Source: Paenibacillus sp. (GTDB lineage: Bacteria; Bacillota; Bacilli; Paenibacillales; YIM-B00363). Taken from it: DNA of 64,000 nucleotides. Below, one piece after another: positions 17,730 through 25,783 of this stretch. The notes under the pieces were generated by a model. That model was not told the origin of the DNA. It did not search any database and was given only the letters and a program-made list of their open reading frames with translations. The number at the start of each line of letters is the position of its first letter. Within the stretch, counting starts at the first letter, position 1. The stretch spans positions 1-64,000 of the forward strand of contig JAPSKX010000002.1 of assembly GCA_031181325.1 (NCBI GenBank), given 5' to 3'. Position numbers and translations under genes: made by a program.

Positions 17730-20036
17730 ATGAGGCGGAAGAAGAACGTATTCTGGACGTTGTGGTTGTCTTACCTGCTCGTATTGTTGATCCCGATCAC
17801 CCTATCCGTGTACCTGTATTCGAACATTAAGGGCACGATGGTCGAAAATGCGAACCGTTCCAACCTGGCGATGCTGGAGCAGGTCCGACAAGTGGTCGAC
17901 GCCCAAATGGAGGAGATCGACCGCCTCACGACCCAAATCGCGATGCATCCGAAGCTCCAAGCGCTTTGGAATTTGAGCGACGGAGAGCGGTACCTGGAAT
18001 ATTCCGAAGCGGTAGCGGCGTTGAAGCATGTTCGGCTCGGCGCCGGCTTGATCGGAGAGTTTTATATTCACTACCGCGACCGGGACATCGTGATCACGCC
18101 CAGCATGAAGACGGATGCGCGGACGTACTTCGAGAAGATTTCCCCTTATGGCGCTTATTCGGTCGACGAAGTGAGGAAGAAGCTGCTAACGGGGTATCAC
18201 TACAAGACGTTCTGGCCTTCGGAGTCCACCGAGTGGTCCACCTCGACGAACTCGAGAAATGTAATCGCTACCGCGACGACGCTGCCTCTCGGAGAAAGCG
18301 ACAACGCGAGGGCTACCTTAGTCATGCTGATCGAGGAGCAGCACATCTTCGAGCTGCTGCATCGCATCGAATCGGCGAACAGCGCGTCGTTGTACATCGT
18401 GGACGAGTCGGGGCAAGTCATCTTGTCCACGTCGGGGCAGCGCGCGCTGCCGGGCGACCTGCCGACCGGCGACTCGGCGTCCGGGTACCGCTCCTTCCAG
18501 CAGAACGGCGAGGAGATGATGCTCTCGTACACGAGCGGGGTGAACGGCTGGTCGTATATTTCGTTGATCCCGAAGGACGTCGTGCTGAAGCGCATTAACG
18601 AGATTACGAACTGGGTCGTGACGATGTTCGTCATCGTCTTGCTCGTCGGCACGGCGGCGGCCTATTGGATGGCGAACCGAAGCTACAGTCCGATCCGGGA
18701 CATGGTCAGCGCGCTGCTCAGCGGGAACGCCGAGAAAACGCCGCCGGAGACGAACGAATACGAATTCATTAAGTCGTCGATCGCGCGCAACCTGGCCGAG
18801 CGGGACGAGATGAAGCATAAGCTCGCGGATCACGCGCCCGTCGTGCGCGCGCACTTCCTTACCCGCCTGCTGAACGGCCAGACGGAATCGAAGTCGATCG
18901 ATCCGAGTTCGATCGACTTCATGGGGCTTCACCTCCCTCACAAGCTGAACAGCGTCGTTCTGGTCACCTGCGACGATTCCAGCCAGTTCCGAAGGGAGGA
19001 CAGCGAGGAAGAGTGGGCGCTCGTCCGCTTCGTGCTCGTCAATCTCAGCAGCGGCCTGATCGACGGGAACGGCTACGTCGTGGAGACCGAGCGCAATCAG
19101 CTTGCGCTGCTGCTGAACCTGGCGGATACGGAAGAGGAGGCGAAGCGGCTCCGGGATCAACTGATCGCCGATCTGAAGACCATTACGAGCGAACGGTTCC
19201 GGATGCAAATCTCCATCGCATCGAGCGCGATCCATTCGGGGCTCCAAGGCTTCGAGCGGGGGTATCGCGAAGCGCTCAGCGCGCTCGATTACCGGATCAT
19301 CCACGGCGTCGGTTCCATTATTCATTACGAACAGACGAAGGAAATCAAGGACGGTTACTATCAATATCCGTTGGAGGTCGAAATCAAGCTGTCCAATTTC
19401 CTCAAGGGCGGGGAGTTCGAGCAAGCGGAGCTTCTGCTGGACGACTTATTCGAACAAAATATCGTCTCCGGCGAATTGACGTCCGAGATGGGGAAATTTC
19501 TGGTCATCGACCTGCTCAGCACCGTCATCAAGGTGCTCCACGCCTTGAAACTCGACGGCAAGGAGCTGCTGCAAGGCATCGATCCGATCCGTTACATTAT
19601 GGACAACGCCTCCGCGCAGGAGATGCTGCAGAAGACGAAGGAGCTGTGCCGACTCATCTGCAGCCACGTCAACGGCGCGAGGACCGACCAAGGCGATCTG
19701 CTGAACGAGCGGATCAAGCGCTACATCGGCGAGCGCGTATTGGACAACAATCTGAGTTTAACGTCGATCGCGGATCACTTCGGCATGGCGCCGCAATATA
19801 TATCCGGTTTCTTTAAGAAGCAAAACCGCGTGAACCTGAACGAATACATCGTGGACATGCGAATCCAGGTGGCGAAGAAACAGCTGGCCGAGACGAATCT
19901 CACGATGATGCAGATCGCGCAGAACATCGGGTACGCGAACGACATCGGCTTCATACGCGTATTCAAGAAGCTGGAAGGCATTACTCCGGGGAAATATCGG
20001 GAGATGATACGCGGCTCCGAAAGCAAGAACGCGTAA
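17730..20036 (+). CDS. AraC-family transcriptional regulator with membrane sensor domain
   Basis: A 768-residue protein: N-terminal membrane helix (about residues 10-32), extracytoplasmic Cache-like sensor region, second helix near residue 295 (WVVTMFVIVLLVGTAAAYWM), long cytoplasmic middle, and a C-terminal AraC domain with two HTHs (NLSLTSIADHFGMAPQYISGFFKK; TMMQIAQNIGYANDIGFIRVFKKLEGITPGKYR). These one-component regulators, YesS-like, sense an extracellular ligand or the loaded binding protein and control the adjoining sugar genes. Likely targets are the divergent importer operon and the GH88 gene 108 bases downstream. AGGGGAG precedes ATG 17730. Confidence 0.9.
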   Translation: MRRKKNVFWTLWLSYLLVLLIPITLSVYLYSNIKGTMVENANRSNLAMLEQVRQVVDAQMEEIDRLTTQIAMHPKLQALWNLSDGERYLEYSEAVAALKHVRLGAGLIGEFYIHYRDRDIVITPSMKTDARTYFEKISPYGAYSVDEVRKKLLTGYHYKTFWPSESTEWSTSTNSRNVIATATTLPLGESDNARATLVMLIEEQHIFELLHRIESANSASLYIVDESGQVILSTSGQRALPGDLPTGDSASGYRSFQQNGEEMMLSYTSGVNGWSYISLIPKDVVLKRINEITNWVVTMFVIVLLVGTAAAYWMANRSYSPIRDMVSALLSGNAEKTPPETNEYEFIKSSIARNLAERDEMKHKLADHAPVVRAHFLTRLLNGQTESKSIDPSSIDFMGLHLPHKLNSVVLVTCDDSSQFRREDSEEEWALVRFVLVNLSSGLIDGNGYVVETERNQLALLLNLADTEEEAKRLRDQLIADLKTITSERFRMQISIASSAIHSGLQGFERGYREALSALDYRIIHGVGSIIHYEQTKEIKDGYYQYPLEVEIKLSNFLKGGEFEQAELLLDDLFEQNIVSGELTSEMGKFLVIDLLSTVIKVLHALKLDGKELLQGIDPIRYIMDNASAQEMLQKTKELCRLICSHVNGARTDQGDLLNERIKRYIGERVLDNNLSLTSIADHFGMAPQYISGFFKKQNRVNLNEYIVDMRIQVAKKQLAETNLTMMQIAQNIGYANDIGFIRVFKKLEGITPGKYREMIRGSESKNA

Positions 20037-20144
20037 ATACGGCATGCGGATAGCGGATCGGAAGGAAAGATAGTAGTCGCCGCGGCTCCTTCGTTTTATA
20101 GTGTGATGGACGGAATCGAAATCATCATCGAGGGGGCAATTCGT

Positions 20145-21269
20145 ATGTGGCAGCGCGCCATAGAAGACGCCGTAGCGAAGACGAGACGCAATATTGAAAA
20201 ATTCCCCATGTCGTTCCCGCATATTACGGCGGAGCAACGGTACGATTGGGGCGAAAACAGGGACTGGATCGAGGGCTTCTATACCGGAATGATCTGGCTC
20301 TGTTACGAATACACGGGAGAGGCGATCTTCAAAGAGACGGGCCTTCGCCACGTGGACGATTATCGGGAGCGGCTCACGGTCAAGCGAAGCCTGGATCACC
20401 ATGATATCGGCTTCCTGTACCTTCCGTCCGCGCTCGCTTCCTGGATCGTGGCCGGACACGAAGCGGGACGGCGACTGACGCTCGACGCGGCGGAGCATCT
20501 GATGACGCGTTGGCGGGAAGAAGGGCAGTACATTCAGGCATGGGGTCCGAAAGGGGACGCGCAGAACGGCGGGCGGATTATCGTCGACTGCATGATGAAC
20601 CTGCCTCTCTTATACTGGGCGTATGCGCAGACGAACGACGAGCGGTACTACCGCAGCGCCGTCGTCCATGCGGATAAGAGCCGCCGCTTCCTGATGCGCG
20701 GGGACGACTCTTCGTACCACACGTTCTATTTCAACCCGGAAGACGGGACCCCGATTCGCGGAGGGACGCATCAAGGGTTTCATGACGGTTCTACGTGGAC
20801 GCGCGGGCAAGCGTGGGCGATCTACGGCTTCGCGCTGTCCTATCGATACACGGGCGACCCGTTGTATTTGGAGACGGCCAAGCGGGCGGCCCGTTACTTC
20901 GTCGATCGGCTGCCCGAGGATTCCGTCGCGTATTGGGACTTCGACGCGCCGATCGAGCCGGGCACCCCGCGCGACAGCTCCGCTTCGGCCATCGCGGCCT
21001 GCGGCATGCTGGAGATCGTCGGCCACCTAGGCGAGGGCGACGCGGATCGCGGCTGGCTGCAGGATGCCGTAGAGCGGTCGATGCGGTCCCTCGTAGAAAA
21101 CTACGCGACGATCGGCGAGCCGGACGAGGAGGGCTTGCTTAAGCACGGCTCCTACCACGTTCGGGGCGGCATCGGCCCGGACGATTATATGATCTGGGGA
21201 GACTATTATTATCTTGAAGCGCTGCTTCGCATGACGAAGGGGATTCCCGGGTATTGGTACGAGCGGTAA
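20145..21269 (+). CDS. ugl: Unsaturated glucuronyl hydrolase (GH88)
   Basis: A 374-residue (alpha/alpha)6-barrel enzyme closely resembling the well-studied Bacillus sp. GL1 unsaturated glucuronyl hydrolase, from MWQ at the start to GYWYER at the end. The two catalytic aspartates are Asp87 in HHDIGF and Asp148 in DCMMNLP, equal to Asp88 and Asp149 of that enzyme. It removes the 4,5-unsaturated uronic acid left on oligosaccharides by polysaccharide lyases. No signal peptide is visible, so it acts in the cytoplasm after import. ATG 20145 is fixed by GAGGGGG at 20130-20136 and by the homologous N-terminus. A TATAGT box lies at 20097-20102. With the importer and AraC regulator it forms a uronate-oligosaccharide utilisation locus. 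Confidence 0.92.
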   Translation: MWQRAIEDAVAKTRRNIEKFPMSFPHITAEQRYDWGENRDWIEGFYTGMIWLCYEYTGEAIFKETGLRHVDDYRERLTVKRSLDHHDIGFLYLPSALASWIVAGHEAGRRLTLDAAEHLMTRWREEGQYIQAWGPKGDAQNGGRIIVDCMMNLPLLYWAYAQTNDERYYRSAVVHADKSRRFLMRGDDSSYHTFYFNPEDGTPIRGGTHQGFHDGSTWTRGQAWAIYGFALSYRYTGDPLYLETAKRAARYFVDRLPEDSVAYWDFDAPIEPGTPRDSSASAIAACGMLEIVGHLGEGDADRGWLQDAVERSMRSLVENYATIGEPDEEGLLKHGSYHVRGGIGPDDYMIWGDYYYLEALLRMTKGIPGYWYER

Positions 21270-21292
21270 GAATTGAATAAGACCTACAGGGT

Positions 21293-21347
21293 AGGGACTG
21301 TTCCCCTTAAGCGAAATACCTGCTTAAGAGAACGGTCCCTTCTTTCT
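21293..21347 (+). terminator. Terminator after the GH88 gene
   Basis: A long imperfect hairpin: AGGGAC-TGTTC-CCCTTAAGC (from 21293) pairs with GCTTAAGAGAACGGTCCCT (to 21340), followed by TCTTTCTC. Confidence 0.7.
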
Positions 21348-21396
21348 CGGCGGTGTCCCTTCCCTATGGAAGCTTCGGCGAGTAACGTTCCGATTC

Positions 21397-22275
21397 TCAC
21401 GCCAGCCACGTCGCCAGCTCCGCTTGCAGCAGCTCGGAAATCGGCGTGAGCGGCAGTCGCAGCGTATCGGACGCGATCCTGCCTTCTTGCGCCAGAAGCC
21501 ACTTGATCGGCGCGGGATTCGGCTCTCGGAAGAGCATTCGGGAAAGCGGGAGCAGCTCGTCGAACGCTGCTTCCGCCTCGTCGTGCAACCCTTCCGCCGA
21601 CAAGCGATATACTTCTAGGAATGCTTTCGTGCGAACATGAGCCGACGCCAGCAGGCCTCCGCTCGCGCCGCGGCGGAGCATCGACGCGAAGAGGTCGTCA
21701 GAGCCGGCCAAGATCGGTTTTGCCGTACGGCCTGCCAAGGCGTCCAGCAGGGCGGTGCCGCCCGTAGCGTCTTTCAAGCCGATCACCCCGTCCAATGCGA
21801 GAATCCGTTCCATGCCCGAAGCCGTCAGCCGAAGCCCGGTTCGCTCCGGCACCTCGTATGCAACGATCGACACGCCGGTTTCGACGGCAGACTGGAAATG
21901 CCGAACTACGCCGGCTTCGGACGGTCGGCTGTAGTACGGGGTGACGACCAACGCCGCGTCCGCGCCCCACTTGCCGGCCGCTTCCGTTCGCCTTACGGTC
22001 GTTCTCGTATCGTTGGTGCCGGTTCCGACGATGATCGGCGTCCGGACGCCGAGTTTCCGAACGACCGCCCGCGCGGCATGGAACATCGTTTCGACCTCTG
22101 CCCATTCCGTCGTAGAAGCTTCGCCGGTCGTTCCGTTCAACGCAATCCCTTGGATCGGATACCGCAGCAATGTTTCCAGATACCGTTCGAATGAAAGCAG
22201 GTCCAGATCGCCGCTTCGAGTGAACGGAGCGACCACGGGAACGAAAATACCTCTCAGATGTTCCGTTTGCAGCAT
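21397..22275 (-). CDS. Dihydrodipicolinate synthase/N-acetylneuraminate lyase family protein
   Basis: A 292-residue (beta/alpha)8 aldolase of the DapA family. Visible catalytic elements are the Thr49-Thr50 pair in NGTTGE, Tyr140 in AYEVPERTG, and Schiff-base Lys168 in GLKDATGG. In true DapA the tyrosine motif is normally YNVPxRT; the Glu in place of Asn, and the isolated position next to a LysR regulator, suggest a paralogue acting on another 2-oxo acid (for instance a sugar-acid aldolase or lyase) rather than the housekeeping lysine enzyme. It is transcribed divergently from the LysR gene at 22401, its probable regulator. Confidence 0.85.
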   Translation of the reverse strand: MLQTEHLRGIFVPVVAPFTRSGDLDLLSFERYLETLLRYPIQGIALNGTTGEASTTEWAEVETMFHAARAVVRKLGVRTPIIVGTGTNDTRTTVRRTEAAGKWGADAALVVTPYYSRPSEAGVVRHFQSAVETGVSIVAYEVPERTGLRLTASGMERILALDGVIGLKDATGGTALLDALAGRTAKPILAGSDDLFASMLRRGASGGLLASAHVRTKAFLEVYRLSAEGLHDEAEAAFDELLPLSRMLFREPNPAPIKWLLAQEGRIASDTLRLPLTPISELLQAELATWLA

Positions 22276-22337
22276 TTTTTCCCCAACTTTTCGAAAATGG
22301 AAGGATTCGAATTACGTTCAGTTTACCATCGCGCATA

Positions 22338-22366
22338 TCATTACAGTTATCTATAATAAGTGATGA
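22338..22366. promoter_or_regulatory. Possible LysR-type operator in the divergent region
   Basis: TCATTAC (22338-22344) and GTGATGA (22360-22366) form an inverted repeat with one mismatch around an AT-rich centre. It lies in the 125-bp region between the DapA-family gene and the LysR gene, where such regulators bind. The symmetry is short, so this is tentative. Confidence 0.35.
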
Positions 22367-22400
22367 CGAATATCAAAATTATTGAAGGTTGGCGGGCGTC

Positions 22401-23267
22401 TTGGATTTAAACTATCTCAACACGTTTCGCGTCGTGGCGCTCCAACGAAGCTTCACGCGCGCCGCGGCGGAGCTTGGGTACGCGCAATCCAGCGTGACGA
22501 TGCAAATGCAGAAGCTGGAGCAATACTACGACGTGAAGCTGTTCGAGCGGGCCGGCAGGGGGCTGCGCCTGACGAGCGCCGGCGACGAATTGCTGAAGGT
22601 CGCGCTGCAGATGCTTGAGCTTCATCAGCTGTCGAGAGAGTCCCTGACACGACAGAGCGGCGGTACGCTGACGATCGGGACGATCGATTCGATCGCCGCG
22701 TACGTGCTGCCCGGCGTCATTCAGCGGCTTAGAGCGCAGTATCCCGACCTTGCGATCCGGATCGTGACCGGTCGCGAGCAGCTCATGATTCGCCGCGTGA
22801 AGGAAGGGGAGTTGGACGTCTGTTTGTTGCTCGAAGACGGCGCTCCCGCCGCGGATCTGCAATGGATCGCCGTCCGGGAAGAGCCGCTCGTCTTTCTGAC
22901 GAATTCCGCCGGGCGCGCGATGTCCGATTCGTCTCGGTTGGAGGAGCTGCATGACGCCGAATGGATTATGGCGGAAGAAAGCTGTAATTACCGATCGATG
23001 CTGGAGCGCGTGCTCCGCGCGGAAGGCATCTCCTACCGGATCGCACTGGAGCTCGGCAATCCGGAGGCGATCAAGCGGTGCTTGGCCGCCGGCGCCGGCG
23101 TCTCGCTGCTGCCGCGCATGGCGGCGGAAGAAGAGATCCGTCAAGGCAAGCTTGCCGTCCTGCCCATTCGTCATCCCGCGATCCGGTTGGACTTATTGCT
23201 CGGCTTAAGACCCAAGAAATGGATTTCGCAGCCGCTTCGGACGTTCATGGAGATGATTCGGACATGA
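22401..23267 (+). CDS. LysR-family transcriptional regulator
   Basis: A 288-residue regulator: N-terminal winged HTH (NYLNTFRVVALQRSFTRAAAELGYAQSSVTMQMQKLE) and a C-terminal LysR substrate-binding domain (from about residue 88, TLTIGTIDSIAAYVLPGVI). There is no ATG near the start; TTG 22401 gives the usual LysR N-terminus (M-DLNYLNTF), with GAAGG at 22384-22388 as weak ribosome site; TTG 22389 is the alternative. Divergent from the DapA-family gene, so it probably controls that gene with a small metabolite as co-inducer. It overlaps the next gene by ATGA. Confidence 0.88.
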   Translation: MDLNYLNTFRVVALQRSFTRAAAELGYAQSSVTMQMQKLEQYYDVKLFERAGRGLRLTSAGDELLKVALQMLELHQLSRESLTRQSGGTLTIGTIDSIAAYVLPGVIQRLRAQYPDLAIRIVTGREQLMIRRVKEGELDVCLLLEDGAPAADLQWIAVREEPLVFLTNSAGRAMSDSSRLEELHDAEWIMAEESCNYRSMLERVLRAEGISYRIALELGNPEAIKRCLAAGAGVSLLPRMAAEEEIRQGKLAVLPIRHPAIRLDLLLGLRPKKWISQPLRTFMEMIRT

Positions 23268-23830
23268 AAACCGAGAAGGACTTGATACAAGTATTTCAGC
23301 GAGACGCTTGGATGATGGAAATACTCGCTGCCGTACAATCGTTGGAGCTGCCCGATTGGTGGGTGTGCGCGGGGTTCATTCGTTCCATCGTGTGGGATAT
23401 GCTTCACGGCTTCGAGGCAAGAACGCCGCTTCCCGATATCGACGTGATTTACTTCGATCCGTCCCATCTGGAAGAAGCGGTAGAGAAACGACTGGAAGAG
23501 ACGTTACGGCGAAGGATGCCCGACCTTCCCTGGTCGGTCAAAAACCAAGCGAGGATGCACCTCGTGAACGGGATTGCGCCTTACTTATCGGCGGTCGACG
23601 CGATTTCGAAATTTCCGGAGACCGTTACCTCGCTGGGCATTACACTCGACGGGAACGACAATATCGTCCTAACGGCTCCTTGGGGCGTACATGATTTACT
23701 GCATATGCAGGTACGTCCGACGCCGTATTTTGCAGAGAGCAAAGAGCTGGCGGGGATTTACGAGGAACGGATGGCCAAGAAGCAGTGGAAGAACGTGTGG
23801 CCCCATGTGAATATCGCCCGCGTCCTATGA
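23264..23830 (+). CDS. Nucleotidyltransferase family protein (NTP_transf_6-like)
   Basis: A 188-residue protein with the polymerase-beta-like nucleotidyltransferase signatures: a G-x-(I/V)-R-type helix in WWVCAGFIRSIVWDML and the metal-binding pair in LPDIDVIYFDPS. It fits the NTP_transf_6 (DUF925) family, whose members are soluble and of unknown substrate. ATG 23264 overlaps the LysR stop codon, and GGAGATGA lies about 10 bases upstream, so translation is coupled to the regulator. A terminator follows. Confidence 0.78.
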   Translation: MKTEKDLIQVFQRDAWMMEILAAVQSLELPDWWVCAGFIRSIVWDMLHGFEARTPLPDIDVIYFDPSHLEEAVEKRLEETLRRRMPDLPWSVKNQARMHLVNGIAPYLSAVDAISKFPETVTSLGITLDGNDNIVLTAPWGVHDLLHMQVRPTPYFAESKELAGIYEERMAKKQWKNVWPHVNIARVL

Positions 23831-23849
23831 CAATACATTCCACCGTAAG

Positions 23850-23881
23850 CCCTCTCTCGCGGCGCCGCCGGGAGGGTTTTT
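23850..23881 (+). terminator. Terminator after the nucleotidyltransferase-like gene
   Basis: CCCTC (23850-23854) pairs with GAGGG (23872-23876) with further GC pairing inside, followed by TTTTT. Confidence 0.7.
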
Positions 23882-23998
23882 CGTGCGGACGCGGATTTCG
23901 TTTTATCTTAGTAAAAGACAAGAATAGAGCATTCTCAATTCTCGGAAAGGATGTAGAATTGAACTATTTCCTCTTATGAAAACCAAATAACGGGGGCG

Positions 23999-25783
23999 AT
24001 GAAAACGGATACGACTGCGGTTCGATCCGCCGTAACGCATGTCGAGAAGAGCGGGCTATGGAGCGTATATCGATGGACGCTGTCTTTCCTACGACCCTAC
24101 AAGCGGCAGCTCGCGCTGTTCATCCTCAGCGGCACCGTCATCAGCTCCGCGGAGCTGGCGATTCCCAAGGTGCTGCAGTACTTTATCGATCATGCGCTGC
24201 CGGCGGAGGATGTCGTTCTGTTCCAATGGCTGATGGCGGGGCTGGCTTTGTTGATCGGCGTCATGCTTGCAGTGCAGATGGCGCACAATTTATTGCAGCG
24301 GAACGTGTCGGAGCGTGCCGCCAAGGACATGCATCTGTCGATCTTCCGGCATCTGCGCGCCTTAGGTTTCGCTTATTACGAACGGCATCCCGTCGGGGAG
24401 ACGTTGTCCTTCTTCAATACGGAAGTAGAGTCCGTCCAACGGCTGCTTAACCATTACTTCCCGAATTTGATCCGCGGCGTGTTCTTCTTAGCCGTCAGCC
24501 TCTGGTTGTTACTGTCCATCCACGTCGGATTAAGCATGCTGATCCTGCCTGGAATCTTAGCTTATTATCTGGTCGGTCCCCGCATCGAAAGGAAAGCTTC
24601 GCTTCTGGACAGGGAATCCAGGCTAGCGCGTACCGAGACGGATAAGAAAATGTATGACAGCATCGCGGGATTAACGGAGCTTCGGGCGCACCCGGCGGCG
24701 ACGGATTGGGATTTCCGCAGGTTCGTTGCGATGCAGAAGAAGGCCAGCGCCAAGCAGCTCCAGCAAAACCTGTATTCGTATTTGCGAGGCAGCGTCCGGC
24801 AGCTTTCCGTAAATATCGGACTCGTCGCGGTATTCGCGATCGGCATCCCGCTCGTTCGAGATCAAGCGATCACCGTCGGGCAATTCGTCGCGTTCGCGCT
24901 CTATTACGCCACGGTCACGTACCAGTTGACGGGGATCGTCACCAACTTGACGGAGCAGCGGCTGCTCATCGCGCAAGCGACGAGGCTATACGAATTTAAG
25001 AAGCTGCGGCCCGCCGTTCCGGAACCGGAGCTTCCGGTCGAGCCGGAACGCATCCGAGGAGCCGTCTCGTTCCGGCATGTGCGGTTCGGGTATTCGCCCG
25101 AGCGTCCGACGATCGAAGATTTCGATCTCGAGATCGCGCCCGGCGAACGCATCGCGATCGTGGGCGCGAGCGGGAACGGCAAGTCGACGATCGTGAAGCT
25201 GCTCGGCCGGTTCTACGATCCGGACGATGGCGAGATCCGATTGGACGGCCCGCCGATCCGTACGATGTCCTTAAGCCGGTTGCGGGACGCGGTCGGCTTC
25301 GTGTTCCAAGAGACGTATCTGTTCGGCGCATCGGTTCGGGACAATATTCGCTTCGGCAACCCGGAAGCGTCGGACGAGGAGATCGAGCAGGCGGCCAAGA
25401 CGGCGTTCGCCCACGAGTTCATCAAGGAGCTGCCTCAAGGATACGATACGCCGCTGGGAGAACGGGGCGTGAAGCTGTCCGGCGGGCAAAAGCAGCGGAT
25501 CGCGATCGCGCGGATGCTGGTGAAAAATCCGGCGATCATCGTCTTGGACGAAGCGACGTCGGCGCTGGACAACGTCAGCGAGAAGGAAGTGCTGCAGGCG
25601 CTGGGGCGATTGACGACCGGGCGTACGACGATCGCGATCGCGCACCGCCTGTCCACGATCCGCGATTACGACCGGATCGCGGTACTGGAGAGAGGCGCGA
25701 TCCGGGAGATCGGCGATTACGATACGCTCATGCAAGCCCGAGGCCTGTTTTACCGATTGGCGGCCGGGGAGGAGGACGCATGA
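23999..25783 (+). CDS. ABC exporter half-transporter (type IV, TMD-NBD), first subunit
   Basis: A 594-residue fused exporter: six membrane helices in the first about 320 residues, then a nucleotide-binding domain with Walker A GASGNGKST, signature LSGGQKQR, Walker B IIVLDEATSALD and H-loop IAHRLS. All catalytic residues are present. The next gene overlaps by ATGA and encodes a second half-transporter of different sequence, so the two should form a heterodimeric exporter. ATG 23999 has only a weak GGGGGC before it. Substrate unknown; no biosynthetic gene is adjacent. Confidence 0.88.
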   Translation: MKTDTTAVRSAVTHVEKSGLWSVYRWTLSFLRPYKRQLALFILSGTVISSAELAIPKVLQYFIDHALPAEDVVLFQWLMAGLALLIGVMLAVQMAHNLLQRNVSERAAKDMHLSIFRHLRALGFAYYERHPVGETLSFFNTEVESVQRLLNHYFPNLIRGVFFLAVSLWLLLSIHVGLSMLILPGILAYYLVGPRIERKASLLDRESRLARTETDKKMYDSIAGLTELRAHPAATDWDFRRFVAMQKKASAKQLQQNLYSYLRGSVRQLSVNIGLVAVFAIGIPLVRDQAITVGQFVAFALYYATVTYQLTGIVTNLTEQRLLIAQATRLYEFKKLRPAVPEPELPVEPERIRGAVSFRHVRFGYSPERPTIEDFDLEIAPGERIAIVGASGNGKSTIVKLLGRFYDPDDGEIRLDGPPIRTMSLSRLRDAVGFVFQETYLFGASVRDNIRFGNPEASDEEIEQAAKTAFAHEFIKELPQGYDTPLGERGVKLSGGQKQRIAIARMLVKNPAIIVLDEATSALDNVSEKEVLQALGRLTTGRTTIAIAHRLSTIRDYDRIAVLERGAIREIGDYDTLMQARGLFYRLAAGEEDA

